Shown in pieces: positions 26,520-36,767 of a DNA stretch of 64,000 bases. How positions within the stretch are numbered: position 1 is the first letter of the stretch; every line of letters begins with the position of its first letter. The notes beneath the pieces were generated by a model. It was not told the origin of the DNA, made no database searches, and saw only the letters and a program-made list of their open reading frames with translations. Origin of the DNA: Brevundimonas sp. (GTDB lineage Bacteria > Pseudomonadota > Alphaproteobacteria > Caulobacterales > Caulobacteraceae); the NCBI GenBank assembly GCA_027531145.1, contig JAPZRF010000034.1:1-64000 (forward strand), written 5' to 3'. Both the position numbers and the translations under genes were made by a program.

Positions 26520-27491
26520 CTACTGCCCGACCTCCGCCACCGCCGCCTCGCCGTCCTCGTCGGCCCAGGCGACCTGCCGGCCGTCGGGGGAGAGGGCCAG
26601 GGCGGTGATGGCGGCGCCCTTGTCGGCGCGGACGAAGTCGAGGCCCTGGGCGGTCGGGTCGGCGACCCAGACGCGGCCGTCGTCGAGGCCGGCGACGAGC
26701 CGGCCGTGGGCCGGTCGGGCGGCCACCAGGGCGACCATGGCGGACTGGTCAAAGCCGATCTCGGTGGCCTCGCGCCCCATCGGACCATTGGCCCCGACGA
26801 AGGGCCACAGCACCGCCCCCTGGGCCCCCGGCGTGGCCAGCAGCTGGCCCTTCGACAGGAAGGCCATGTTGCGGATCTTCGACGGATAGCCGCCCATGCG
26901 CATGTCGCGCACGTCCTTGAGGCGCCAGCCGTGCAGCTGGTTGTCCTGCATGGCGGTGATCAGGAAGGCGCCGTCCGGCGACCAGGCCACGGCCGTGTGC
27001 GAGCCGCCCCACTTGTAGAGCGTCGGGCGCTGTTCGGCGATGCGGGCGAACCAGACCAGGGCCCCGCCATAGGTGGCGGCGGCGACGCGCCGGCCCTTCG
27101 GATCGAAGGCCACGGCGGCGAGGGTGCGCTCGGCGGCATGGTCGCGGCGGAAGGCGCGGTCGGCGGCGTCGAGCACGACCAGGCTGCGGCCGGCGGCGGC
27201 GGCGATCAGGCCCGTCTCCGGAGCCGTGGCAACCGAGTCGATCCAGCGGCCGGGGACCTCGGCCAGCACCTCTGTGCCGTCGCGCCGGCTCCAGACGATG
27301 CGGCCATCGTCCCCGCCGGTGACCAGCCCGTCGCCGGACGGGTGCACGGCCGCCGACAGCACCGCCCCGTCGTGGGCGTCCTGACGCTCGCCCGAGGCGA
27401 AGCGGACCGAGCCGTCGCCGAGGGCGAAGACAGCTCCGCCCGCGTCGAGGTCGGCGGCGGTGACCTGGGCGTCGAAGCTCCAGCGGCTCAT
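26520..27491 (-). CDS. WD40 repeat protein
   Basis: A 323-residue protein made of repeated WD40-type blades, such as AVAWSPDGAFLITAMQDNQLHGW, ALALSPDGRQVAWADEDG and AVHPSGDGLVTGGDDGRIVW. It has no signal peptide, so it should be a cytoplasmic seven-blade propeller acting as a scaffold. Its start overlaps the stop of the DUF1330 gene by 4 nt (ATGA), so the two are co-translated. The CobW GTPase lies two kilobases upstream on the same strand, a neighbourhood I have seen for this family in Caulobacterales. The partner is unknown. Confidence 0.8.
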   Translation of the reverse strand: MSRWSFDAQVTAADLDAGGAVFALGDGSVRFASGERQDAHDGAVLSAAVHPSGDGLVTGGDDGRIVWSRRDGTEVLAEVPGRWIDSVATAPETGLIAAAAGRSLVVLDAADRAFRRDHAAERTLAAVAFDPKGRRVAAATYGGALVWFARIAEQRPTLYKWGGSHTAVAWSPDGAFLITAMQDNQLHGWRLKDVRDMRMGGYPSKIRNMAFLSKGQLLATPGAQGAVLWPFVGANGPMGREATEIGFDQSAMVALVAARPAHGRLVAGLDDGRVWVADPTAQGLDFVRADKGAAITALALSPDGRQVAWADEDGEAAVAEVGQ

Positions 27492-27928
27492 TCGGACTCT
27501 CCGAAGCCGGCGGCAGGCGTGCGTGGCGCGGTGCGGATCAGGCGCGAGTCCGCCACCGCCGCCTGCCGATGGATCACCGCGGTTCGGTACTCGGGGTCGC
27601 GCAGCATGTCTACGAAGGCCTGGCCGGTGGGATAGGCGGCGATGAAGGCCAGGGCCCAGCGCTCCTCCGCCGGCCCGATGACGGTCAGCTCCGGGACGCC
27701 CAGCCAGACCTGGCGGCCGCCGGCGCGGGCGAAGGGGCCTGCGGCGGCGCGGCCGTAGGCGGCGTAGGCTTCGGCGCCGGTGCGGCCGGCCCCGGCGTCC
27801 GCGTGATCGTCGGGATAGGCGGCGTGCGCGCGGAAGCGCAGCAGGTTGATCATGTGCACGGGCCGGTCCAGCGGCAGGTCCCGGAAGGCGGCCATGATCT
27901 CGCGGGTTGGATCCAGCCAGGCGGTCAC
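27488..27928 (-). CDS. DUF1330 domain protein
   Basis: A 146-residue protein of the DUF1330 family, small dimeric alpha/beta-barrel proteins of unknown activity. Features are RPVHMINLLRFR near the N terminus, AYAAYGRAAAGPFARAGGR and RWALAFIAAYPTGQAFVDMLRDPEY. It starts at GTG 27928 and overlaps the WD40 gene start by 4 nt. A divergent DUF6152 gene begins 132 nt away. Confidence 0.75.
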   Translation of the reverse strand: MTAWLDPTREIMAAFRDLPLDRPVHMINLLRFRAHAAYPDDHADAGAGRTGAEAYAAYGRAAAGPFARAGGRQVWLGVPELTVIGPAEERWALAFIAAYPTGQAFVDMLRDPEYRTAVIHRQAAVADSRLIRTAPRTPAAGFGESE

Positions 27929-28060
27929 GGTTGCGGCGCTCGCAGGCCGGGCGTGTTCAGATCAGTCACGAGGCTCTCCTTGACGAGCGGCGTTCCGCCG
28001 CCTTGTCGCGGGGCCGCGCCGGGGTAATCTGGACTCATAGGGACATCCGGGAGGTTTCGC

Positions 28061-28420
28061 ATGCGCTTTCGTTTCGGACCGGCCGCTCTGGCTTTCGCCG
28101 CCGCCGCCCTCGTCGCCACCGCCGCCGTCGCCCACCACGGCTGGAGCTCCTATGACGCCGAGCGCGTGATGCGGCCGACGGCCGAGGTGCTGGAGTCGAG
28201 CTGGGGCAGCCCGCACGGGGCCCTCGTCATCGCCATCGAGGGCCAGCGATGGGACGTGGTGCTCGCGCCGGTCTCGCGCATGCAGACGCGCGGCCTCGTC
28301 GAGGGCGACATCGCCGTCGGCCAGACCGTCACGGTCGAGGGCTACCCGCGCCGTGACGGCACGCGCGAGATGCGCGCCGAGCGGATCACCGCCGGCGGCA
28401 AGACGGTCGAACTGCGCTGA
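28061..28420 (+). CDS. DUF6152 family periplasmic protein
   Basis: A 119-residue secreted protein. A signal peptide ends near ATAAVAHHG, and mature HHGWSSYD is the hallmark of the DUF6152 family. The rest is an OB-like beta domain (VIAIEGQRWDVVLAP, GQTVTVEGYPRRDG). The family often sits beside DUF6644 membrane proteins, as here, and is suspected to bind copper through its N-terminal histidines; that role is not established. The next gene starts about 12 nt downstream. Confidence 0.75.
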   Translation: MRFRFGPAALAFAAAALVATAAVAHHGWSSYDAERVMRPTAEVLESSWGSPHGALVIAIEGQRWDVVLAPVSRMQTRGLVEGDIAVGQTVTVEGYPRRDGTREMRAERITAGGKTVELR

Positions 28421-28431
28421 TCCCGCTCGAG

Positions 28432-28884
28432 TTGATCGCGGCTATCGAGGCCTCGGCCCTGGCCGACTGGGCCGGGTCCGAGGCGCTGGTCTATCCGGTC
28501 GCCAACACCGCCCATGTGATCGGGGCGGTGCTTCTGGTCGGCGGCATCGGCCTGCTCGACCTGCGGCTGCTCGGCTACGGCCGGCGGCTGGCACCCCAGA
28601 CCCTGGCCGAGGTGGTGACGCCGCTGGCGCTGGCGGGGTTCGCCCTGATGGTGGTCAGCGGGGTGCTGATGTTCGCCGCCGACGCCCGGGCCATGGCCGC
28701 CTCGCCGCTGTTCGCCGCCAAGCTGGGCCTGATCGGTCTGGCGGGGGTCAACGCCGTGGCGTTCTGCAGCATGTTCCGGCGGCTGGACGGGGGCATCCCG
28801 CCCGGGGCCCGGATCCTCGCGGCGGTGTCGCTGGCCCTGTGGCTGGGCGTGGTCGTGCTGGGCCGGCTGGTCGCCTATTTCTGA
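28432..28884 (+). CDS. DUF6644-like inner-membrane protein
   Basis: A 150-residue membrane protein with about four hydrophobic helices (VIGAVLLVGGIGLLDLRLLG, LALAGFALMVVSGVLMF, AKLGLIGLAGVNAVAF, AAVSLALWLGVVVLG). It has a His in NTAHVIG and the DLRLLGYGRR stretch, as in DUF6644-type proteins. The start is TTG 28432; a CTG overlapping the previous stop is an alternative. It forms a two-gene unit with the DUF6152 gene. Function unknown. Its end overlaps the convergent vapC by 10 nt. Confidence 0.7.
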   Translation: MIAAIEASALADWAGSEALVYPVANTAHVIGAVLLVGGIGLLDLRLLGYGRRLAPQTLAEVVTPLALAGFALMVVSGVLMFAADARAMAASPLFAAKLGLIGLAGVNAVAFCSMFRRLDGGIPPGARILAAVSLALWLGVVVLGRLVAYF

Positions 28885-29285
28885 GGCGGCCCCGCCAGGG
28901 TGACCGGAATTCCAAGGTGCGCCAGATGCGCCGAGGCGGCCCGGTCGAACGTGACGAACATGTCCGCGCCCATCGCGATGCCTGACGCTGCGATCACCCC
29001 GTCGGCGAAGTCGCCCCCGGCCTCCAGCAAGCCCAGTCCGGCCGCGACGGCGTCGGTATCGGTCACGACGTTGGCGGCTCCCGTCAACGTGCGGATGGCG
29101 AGGGCGATCTCCCTGTTCGTCGCCCCGAAATAGCTCTTCAGCACCCATGCGGTTTCGCACAGGGCCGGGAGGGTGAGGACGATCGTTTCGGCATCCAGAA
29201 GCCACTGCCGGGCGATCGCGGCCTGGGCGGCGTCATCATTCATGACGGCCCGGACCAGGACATTGGTGTCCGGGGAGATCTTCAA
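28875..29285 (-). CDS. vapC: PIN-domain toxin VapC
   Basis: A 136-residue PIN-domain ribonuclease. Acidic active-site residues lie in ISPDTNVLVRA (Asp6), ETAWVLKS, DFADGVIAA and TFDRAAS. VapC toxins cut initiator tRNA or rRNA when released from their antitoxin. It overlaps the upstream antitoxin gene by 4 nt, giving translational coupling. Confidence 0.88.
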   Translation of the reverse strand: MKISPDTNVLVRAVMNDDAAQAAIARQWLLDAETIVLTLPALCETAWVLKSYFGATNREIALAIRTLTGAANVVTDTDAVAAGLGLLEAGGDFADGVIAASGIAMGADMFVTFDRAASAHLAHLGIPVTLAGPPQK

Positions 29286-29551
29286 GAGCGTCGGGGCGCC
29301 TTGCCGGCCCAGCCCTCGGAGATCACCTCGTTCATCTCCTCGATGGTGAGAGCCGGCGTGCCGGACTTGACGGCCAGGATGCCGAAGGCGTCGGCGATGC
29401 TGCCGGTCCGCGGTCTGTGAGGCGCCAGCTCAACCCGGCCGTCGGGCCGCAACTGCGCCTCGACCTTGTCGCCCGCCTTGAGGCCGAGGTGCCGGACGAC
29501 CTCCTTGCGAAGGGTCAGCTGGTTCTTGGCGGTGAGGGTCAGGGTGACCAT
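29282..29551 (-). CDS. vapB: AbrB/MazE-type antitoxin VapB
   Basis: An 89-residue antitoxin. The N-terminal swapped-hairpin DNA-binding domain reads LTLTAKNQLTLRKEVVRHLGLKAGDKV, and the C-terminal half (IEEMNEVISEGWAGK) should wrap the toxin. A GGAGG ribosome site lies just before the ATG. The perfect palindrome 20 nt upstream is probably its autoregulatory operator. Confidence 0.88.
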   Translation of the reverse strand: MVTLTLTAKNQLTLRKEVVRHLGLKAGDKVEAQLRPDGRVELAPHRPRTGSIADAFGILAVKSGTPALTIEEMNEVISEGWAGKAPRRS

Positions 29552-29570
29552 GCAAGCCTCCTGACCACAA

Positions 29571-29592
29571 GGTAAGGCAAAACTGCCTTACC
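29571..29592. promoter_or_regulatory. vapBC operator palindrome
   Basis: GGTAAGGCA-AAAC-TGCCTTACC, a perfect inverted repeat with 9-bp arms, lies directly upstream of vapB and next to the cobW stop. Its size and place fit the binding site of an AbrB-type antitoxin dimer pair. It may also act as a weak terminator for cobW. Confidence 0.75.
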
Positions 29593-29593
29593 C

Positions 29594-30685
29594 TCAAGCG
29601 AGACAGCCCTCGAAGCCGGCCTTCAGCGCCGTCTCGTCGAGGTCGCGGCCGATGAAGACGGCGCGGCTCCAGCGGCGTTCGTCCGCGCCCCACGGGCGCT
29701 GCAGGTCGCCCTCGAGGATCATGTGCACGGCCTGGAACACCAGCCGGCGGTCCTCGCCGGCGACATCGATGATGCCCTTGGCGCGCAGGATGTCCTGGCC
29801 CTTCGTGGCCAGAAGCTCGTCGATCCAGCGGGTGAACTTCTGGCCATCGAGGGGCCGGTCCAGCGACAGGGCCACGCCGCGGACGTCATCGTTGTGGGCG
29901 TGGCCGCGCGGCCCGTGGGCGTGGTCATGGGCGTGGTCGTGCCCGTGACCGTGGTGGTGGTCATGGTCGTGGTCGTGGCCGCAGTGCTCATCGTGGACGT
30001 GGCCCTCGGCCCCGTGGGGCGGATTGACGAAGTCCGGCCGCACCTCGACGACGCGCTCAAGGTCGAAGGCGCCGATGTCGAGGATCTGGTCCAGCGGCAC
30101 GGCGGCGCGTTCGGTGCGGAGGATGGGGGCGAGCGGGTTGAGGCTGCGCAGGCGCGCCTCGACCGCGTCCAGCTCGGCCGGGGTGGCCAGGTCCGTCTTG
30201 TTCAGCAGGATGCGGTCGGCGAAGGCCACCTGCTCGCGCGCCTCCCTCGAGTCGTCCAGCCGCGCCATGACGTGGCGGGCGTCGACCAGGGCGGTGACGC
30301 TGTCGAGCCGGGTCTTCGCCTTGACGTCCTCGTCGACGAAGAAGGTCTGGGCCACCGGGCCGGGGTCGGCCAGGCCCGTGGTCTCGACGATGATGGCGTC
30401 AAACGCGGGCTTGTCGGGTCGCTGGCGTTTCATCAGGCCCGAGACGACGCGGATCAGATCGCCGCGCACCGTGCAGCAGACGCAGCCGTTGTTCATCTCG
30501 AACACGTCCTCATCGGCGCCGACCACCAGGTCGTTGTCGATGCCGATCTCGCCGAACTCGTTGACGATCACGGCGTAGCGCTTGCCGTGGTCCCCGGTGA
30601 GGATGCGGTTCAGCAGGGTGGTCTTGCCGGCACCGAGGTAGCCGGTCAGCACGGTCACGGGGATCTTGTCGCTCATGTCGCCCAT
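29594..30685 (-). CDS. CobW/COG0523 family metal-handling GTPase
   Basis: A 363-residue G3E GTPase, a metallochaperone family often tied to zinc. Features are the P-loop [10 protein letters not shown], Walker B-type [10 protein letters not shown], the metal-binding GCVCCTVR (CxCC) and the guanine motif LNKTD. A long His/Asp-rich loop around residues 235-265 ([20 protein letters not shown]) should bind metal. The C-terminal CobW_C domain ends in the [11 protein letters not shown] stretch. The adjacent CDF exporter and NicO-like permease genes suggest joint metal homeostasis. No Zur-type site is recognisable upstream. Confidence 0.9.
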   Translation of the reverse strand: MGDMSDKIPVTVLTGYLGAGKTTLLNRILTGDHGKRYAVIVNEFGEIGIDNDLVVGADEDVFEMNNGCVCCTVRGDLIRVVSGLMKRQRPDKPAFDAIIVETTGLADPGPVAQTFFVDEDVKAKTRLDSVTALVDARHVMARLDDSREAREQVAFADRILLNKTDLATPAELDAVEARLRSLNPLAPILRTERAAVPLDQILDIGAFDLERVVEVRPDFVNPPHGAEGHVHDEHCGHDHDHDHHHGHGHDHAHDHAHGPRGHAHNDDVRGVALSLDRPLDGQKFTRWIDELLATKGQDILRAKGIIDVAGEDRRLVFQAVHMILEGDLQRPWGADERRWSRAVFIGRDLDETALKAGFEGCLA

Positions 30686-30722
30686 CTAGGGTGGGCGGGC
30701 GACGATCGCCAGCGCCGGGAGA

Positions 30723-30796
30723 GTGAGGCGTGCCAGTGAGCGCAGGGGTGAGCAAGGGTGGGCGATGCTCACCCCTTGCTCACCAGCACATTTCAC
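30723..30796. repeat. Gene-less copy of the S23-associated palindromic repeat
   Basis: Two inverted arms of about 31 nt face each other across about 12 nt. The core forms a perfect 12-bp stem (GGTGAGCAAGGG / CCCTTGCTCACC). The right arm, read on the minus strand, matches the left arm of the S23 element at 7112-7142 in 27 of 31 positions. It lies between cobW and the CDF gene, two nt from the CDF stop codon. Confidence 0.65.
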
Positions 30797-30798
30797 AA

Positions 30799-31782
30799 TC
30801 AGCAGCCAGGACAGTCAGGCCCTTCTGTCGTCTCGAGCTGCAGGGTCGCATGGCCGACGCCGAAGTCGCGGACCAGGGCCTGGGCCTCGCGTAGCAGGGT
30901 GTCGGCGTCGGTGCGCTCGTGCACCAGATGCGCGGTCAGTGCGGTGCGGGTGGTCGACAGGGCCCAGACATGCAGGTCGTGCACGCGGCTGACACCCGGC
31001 AGGCTCTCGAGCGCGGCGCGCAGGGCGGACACGTCCACGCCGGCCGGGGCGGTGTCCAGCGCCAGGTCGACCGAGTCGCGCAGCAGCCCCCAGGTGCCGA
31101 GGAAGATCACGGCCACAATCACGAGGCTGGCGATCGGATCGAGCAGGGTCCAGCCGGTAAGCATTACCCCGGCACCGACGATGACCACCCCGATCGACAC
31201 ACCGGCGTCGGCCAGCATGTGCAGATAGGCACCGCGGGCGTTCAGGTCGGTGTGGCGGTCGCGCAGGAACAGCAGGGCCGTACCCAGATTGATGACGAAG
31301 CCGAGTCCGGCCACGGCCATGACGATGCCGGACTTCAACGGGCGCGGATCGGCCAGGCGCTCGATCGCCTCGAAGGCGATGAAGCCGCAGGCGGCCAGCA
31401 GCAGCAAGCCGTTGGCGAGGGCGGCCAGCACTGTCGCTTTGCCGAAGCCGTAGGTGCGCCGGGCGCTCGCGGCGCGTCTGGCCAGCCAGGCTGCTCCGCC
31501 GGCCATGGCCAGCCCCAGCACGTCGGACAGGTTGTGGCCGGCGTCGGCGAGCAGGGCAGCGGAACCGGCGATCAGGCCCGACGCCGCCTCGGCGATGACG
31601 AACACCAGATTGATCGACAGGCCGGCGAGGTAGCGCCAGTCGCCGGTGTCAGCCGGGGCGTGGTGAGGGTGTTGATGGCCGTGTCGATGCCCATGACCGT
31701 GCCCTTCCCCGTGGCCGTGTCCATGCCCATGGTGATGGCCTTGGGCGTGAATGTGTCCGGCGGGCTCGGCGTCGTGGGCCAT
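30799..31782 (-). CDS. Cation diffusion facilitator (CDF) metal exporter
   Basis: A 327-residue CzcD/ZitB-type exporter of zinc or related divalent metals in exchange for protons. A His-rich N-terminal tail (HGHGHGHGEGHGHGHRHGHQ) is followed by six membrane segments. The transport-site residues are in LLADAGHNLSDV (Asp, His, Asp) and MLADAGVSIGVV. The second site has an alanine-rich LADAGV rather than the common HxxxD (HxxxD is HMLAD here). A C-terminal ferredoxin-like domain contains VHDLHVWALSTT, and the end reads GPDCPGC with two cysteines. Confidence 0.9.
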   Translation of the reverse strand: MAHDAEPAGHIHAQGHHHGHGHGHGEGHGHGHRHGHQHPHHAPADTGDWRYLAGLSINLVFVIAEAASGLIAGSAALLADAGHNLSDVLGLAMAGGAAWLARRAASARRTYGFGKATVLAALANGLLLLAACGFIAFEAIERLADPRPLKSGIVMAVAGLGFVINLGTALLFLRDRHTDLNARGAYLHMLADAGVSIGVVIVGAGVMLTGWTLLDPIASLVIVAVIFLGTWGLLRDSVDLALDTAPAGVDVSALRAALESLPGVSRVHDLHVWALSTTRTALTAHLVHERTDADTLLREAQALVRDFGVGHATLQLETTEGPDCPGC

Positions 31783-31794
31783 GTGATCAGCCTA

Positions 31795-31919
31795 GAGCCT
31801 GATCGGTTGAGATGGAATCGCTTTGCGACTCTGTCGATGCCGTGAATCAGACTCTCAGTTTAAGCCGGACCGAAATCCGAGCCGAGTTGGACGGCGTCCA
31901 ACTCAACCGACTCGGGTTA
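31795..31919. repeat. Dispersed ~125-bp repeat, copy 2
   Basis: Homologous to 14789-14917. This copy has clear ends: CGGTTGAG near the left is matched by CTCAACCG near the right, within a longer imperfect inverted repeat, and a hairpin GAGTTGGAC-GGC-GTCCAACTC lies inside the right end. It fills the gap between the CDF gene and the NicO-like gene. Confidence 0.6.
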
Positions 31920-32573
31920 ATGGCCGCGCAGGGCGACGAAAAGGGCAAGGCCCAGCAGGGCGAGGCCCAGCAGCACCCGCTCGTAGCGGGCCCAGCGGTC
32001 GAGGCGCAGGGCCTGGGCCCCGGCGCGGGCCAGCAGCACCAGGCCGAGCATGCCGATCACCGTGCCCAGCGCCATGGCCAGGGTCAGGGCGACGATGACG
32101 CCGGCACCCTGGTCTGACGCGGTCAGGTAGAGTGGCAGCAGCACCTCGCCCGGCGAGAGGGCCAGCAAGGCGATGAGGCCAAGGGCGGCGGTTCTGTGGC
32201 CCGGCGCAGCAGGCGGTTCGCCGAGGGCTCCGGCCGCGCCCGCCAGCGCCGGGGCGCGCAGGCTGCGCAGGAGGTAGAACAGGCCGAGCAGGGCGAGGAA
32301 GACGGCGGCGAGGCGCGGCGCGAGGCCTTCGACCCAGGTCTCCAGCGCCAGGCCGGCCCCGACGATCAGCAGGCCGACGAGGGCGGTGGAGATGATATGG
32401 GCCAGGGCAGCGACGGTGGTCACCGCCGTCAGCCGGGTCGTGCGCCAGCCCTGAGCCTGGGCGACGAGCACGAACGGCAGCCAGTGCGTCGGCAGGGCCG
32501 CATGCAGCAGGGCCGTGGCGAAGCCGCCCCCTATGAGGGACAGGGCCAGGGGATCGGTGAGGGCAGGCACCAT
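31917..32573 (-). CDS. NicO/UreH-like membrane permease
   Basis: A 218-residue protein with about six hydrophobic helices. LLHAALPTHWLPFVLVAQAQGW carries a His-x5-His pair within the first membrane segment, and TTVAALAHIISTALVG has another His; SPGEVLLPLY is a second conserved block. This layout is that of nickel/cobalt exporter (NicO)-like or UreH-like permeases. ATG 32573 is preferred to the GTG two codons earlier. The metal is not identifiable. It is the upstream gene of a same-strand run with the CDF and cobW genes. Confidence 0.65.
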   Translation of the reverse strand: MVPALTDPLALSLIGGGFATALLHAALPTHWLPFVLVAQAQGWRTTRLTAVTTVAALAHIISTALVGLLIVGAGLALETWVEGLAPRLAAVFLALLGLFYLLRSLRAPALAGAAGALGEPPAAPGHRTAALGLIALLALSPGEVLLPLYLTASDQGAGVIVALTLAMALGTVIGMLGLVLLARAGAQALRLDRWARYERVLLGLALLGLALFVALRGH

Positions 32574-32646
32574 GACCACCCCCTACAAAGTTACGGCGTA
32601 ACAATCGAGCCCTGTCGGCCCCTTCCGGCGGCATTCCAGCCGCCCG

Positions 32647-33111
32647 TCAGGCCGCGCGGGCCGCTGCCGCGTCGACCAACAGGGCCAGGATCTCGTCAGC
32701 GGAGCCGGCGGCGCGCAGCTGCTCCCGCCGCTCGGCGCTGCGCAGGAAGCGCGACACGGCGGCAAGGGCGCGCAGATGCTCGGCCCCCTCGCGGGGTGGG
32801 GCGAACAGGCCGAAGATCAGGTCGACCGGTCGCTCGTCGACCGAGGCCCAGGCGATTGGCTGGTCGAGGCGGATGAAAAGGCCGCAGACGCGCTCAAGGC
32901 CCTCGATCCGCGCATGGGCCACGGCGACGCCGCCGCCCAGCCCGGTCGAGCCCAGGGCTTCGCGCTCGAGCAGGGCCTCGACGGTGCGGGACTCCTCGAC
33001 GCCGAATTGCTCCGCCGCCAGGGTGGCGAGGGCGTTCAGGGCCTGACGTTTGGATGACACGCCGGTCCGCAGGACCACGCCGTCCTGGGCCAGCAACTCG
33101 ACAATATCCAT
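32647..33111 (-). CDS. ptsN: PTS IIA-like nitrogen-regulatory protein PtsN (EIIA-Ntr)
   Basis: A 154-residue EIIA-fructose-fold protein of the nitrogen phosphotransferase system, a cytosolic regulator of potassium, nitrogen and envelope processes. The phosphorylatable His66 lies in GGGVAVAHARIEG; most family members have Pro before the His, here Ala. DLIFGLFAPPREGAEHL is also diagnostic. It lies downstream of hpf on the same strand, the usual rpoN-hpf-ptsN order without rpoN. Confidence 0.88.
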   Translation of the reverse strand: MDIVELLAQDGVVLRTGVSSKRQALNALATLAAEQFGVEESRTVEALLEREALGSTGLGGGVAVAHARIEGLERVCGLFIRLDQPIAWASVDERPVDLIFGLFAPPREGAEHLRALAAVSRFLRSAERREQLRAAGSADEILALLVDAAAARAA

Positions 33112-33194
33112 GACGCTGAGCCTGACTCTTGAGCGGACCCTGAGCGGGGCGGCGTCCCTTTATACGCGCCGCCCCGGTTTGCAAAGGGGGCCCG

Positions 33195-33839
33195 CTAGTG
33201 GCCGGCCCCGTTGGAGGGCCGGGTCCGTTCCGGATCGATCCAGCCGATGTTGCCGTCCGGTCGCCGGTAAACCACCGACAGGCCGCCATGCCCTGCGTTG
33301 CGGAACACCAGCACCGGATAGCCGGTGACGTCGAGCTCAAGCACCGCCTGGCCGACCGTCAAGGTGGTGATGCGCGCCTCGGTTTCGGCGATGACCATGG
33401 CCGCCGGCGGGCCTTCCTCCTCGCCGCCAGCGTCGCCGAAGTGATCATCCTCGACAGAGCCGGGGTCGCGCAGCACCAAGCTGCGGGCGACAGCGCGGGC
33501 GGCGTCCTCCTCCTTCTCCGGGGACAGGCCGCGCGGGCCGGCGTGGTGGTTCTTGAGGCGCCGCTTGTAGCGGCGGACGCGCTTCTCGAGCTTGTCGAGA
33601 CTCTCCGTGAAGGCCCCGTGGGCGTCGCCGCCGAGGCCCGTGGTGTAGAGGGTCTGGCCGGATGCGAGACGCACCCAGCAATCGACCTTGAACATGTGAC
33701 CGTCCTTGGTCACCACGACCTCGGCGTCCTGTCCGCCGCGCTCGAAGAACTTGCCGACTCCTTCGTTGAGTTCCTGGGTGATGCGCGAGCCTAACGCTTC
33801 GCCGACATCTACGTGCTTGCCACTGATCTGGACTTGCAT
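33195..33839 (-). CDS. hpf: Ribosome hibernation promoting factor, long form
   Basis: A 214-residue long HPF. The N-terminal ribosome-binding domain starts MQVQISGKHVDVGEAL and contains FKVDCWVRLASGQTLYT. An acidic, Ala-rich linker leads to the C-terminal dimerisation domain (VGQAVLELDVTGYPVLVFRNAGHGGLSVVYRRPDGNIGWIDP). It pairs 70S ribosomes into inactive 100S dimers in stationary phase. ATG 33839 gives the canonical start; the longer frame runs into the gyrB promoter region. Confidence 0.92.
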   Translation of the reverse strand: MQVQISGKHVDVGEALGSRITQELNEGVGKFFERGGQDAEVVVTKDGHMFKVDCWVRLASGQTLYTTGLGGDAHGAFTESLDKLEKRVRRYKRRLKNHHAGPRGLSPEKEEDAARAVARSLVLRDPGSVEDDHFGDAGGEEEGPPAAMVIAETEARITTLTVGQAVLELDVTGYPVLVFRNAGHGGLSVVYRRPDGNIGWIDPERTRPSNGAGH

Positions 33840-34066
33840 GGGGATAGAACGCGACCGCCAGGCCCCGGTGTCAAGCCGATCACCGATTTGTGCGCGGACG
33901 GTGACAGAGGGCCTGTTCCGGAACGGGACAGACACCGCTTTTCCTCGCCATTTCCTGCACGAAACCCTATATCCGGAAGCTTCGCGACGGTCGGGATTCG
34001 CAGGGCTTCGGCCCTCCGCCGGCTGCGCTCGTCCGCCCGCCCGGGCCTGATCGAAATACGACCTGA
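33840..34066. promoter_or_regulatory. hpf-gyrB divergent promoter region
   Basis: A 227-nt gap between divergent genes should hold both promoters. A 10-bp palindrome GTTCCGGAAC lies near position 33914. No sigma-70 hexamers are clear enough to mark. Confidence 0.4.
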
Positions 34067-36514
<2,448 letters not shown>

Positions 36515-36564
36515 GGGATGCGCCGGCGGCGCGGGGGGTAGGGGCCCAACCCGCCGTCCTCCCT

Positions 36565-36714
36565 CCCTTCCCCCTCGAGGGGGGAAGGGTCGGGGATGGG
36601 GGTGGGGGCGCGGCGTCTGGTGGAGAGACCGCTGGAGGCGGTCCCGCCTCATGCGCCTGCCGGAAAGCGCGTGAGTCCACCCCCACCCAAACCCTCCCCC
36701 CTCGAGGGGGAGGG
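36565..36714. repeat. Palindromic intergenic repeat, family A copy 1
   Basis: Two hairpins, CCCTTCCCCC-TCGA-GGGGGGAAGGG (36565-36589) and CCCTCCCCCCTCGAGGGGGAGGG (36692-36714), flank inverted G-rich tracts (ATGGGGGTGGGGGC against CCACCCCCACCC). The design is REP/BIME-like. It fills most of the gap between gyrB and the aminopeptidase gene and may end both transcripts. Confidence 0.65.
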
Positions 36715-36767
36715 CTTCTGTCGCTCAACCGGGGCTACGCCCCATGGCATGGGGGAGGAGCGCCCTT

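Noticed and set aside
33890-33907. Possible Pho box upstream of hpf
   Set aside because: One exact CTGTCAC half on the minus strand, but the partner half is poor and there is no functional reason for it.
33912-33923. LexA/SOS-like box in the hpf-gyrB gap
   Set aside because: GTTCCGGAAC is a palindrome, but the alphaproteobacterial SOS box is a direct GTTC-N7-GTTC repeat, and the second half is absent.
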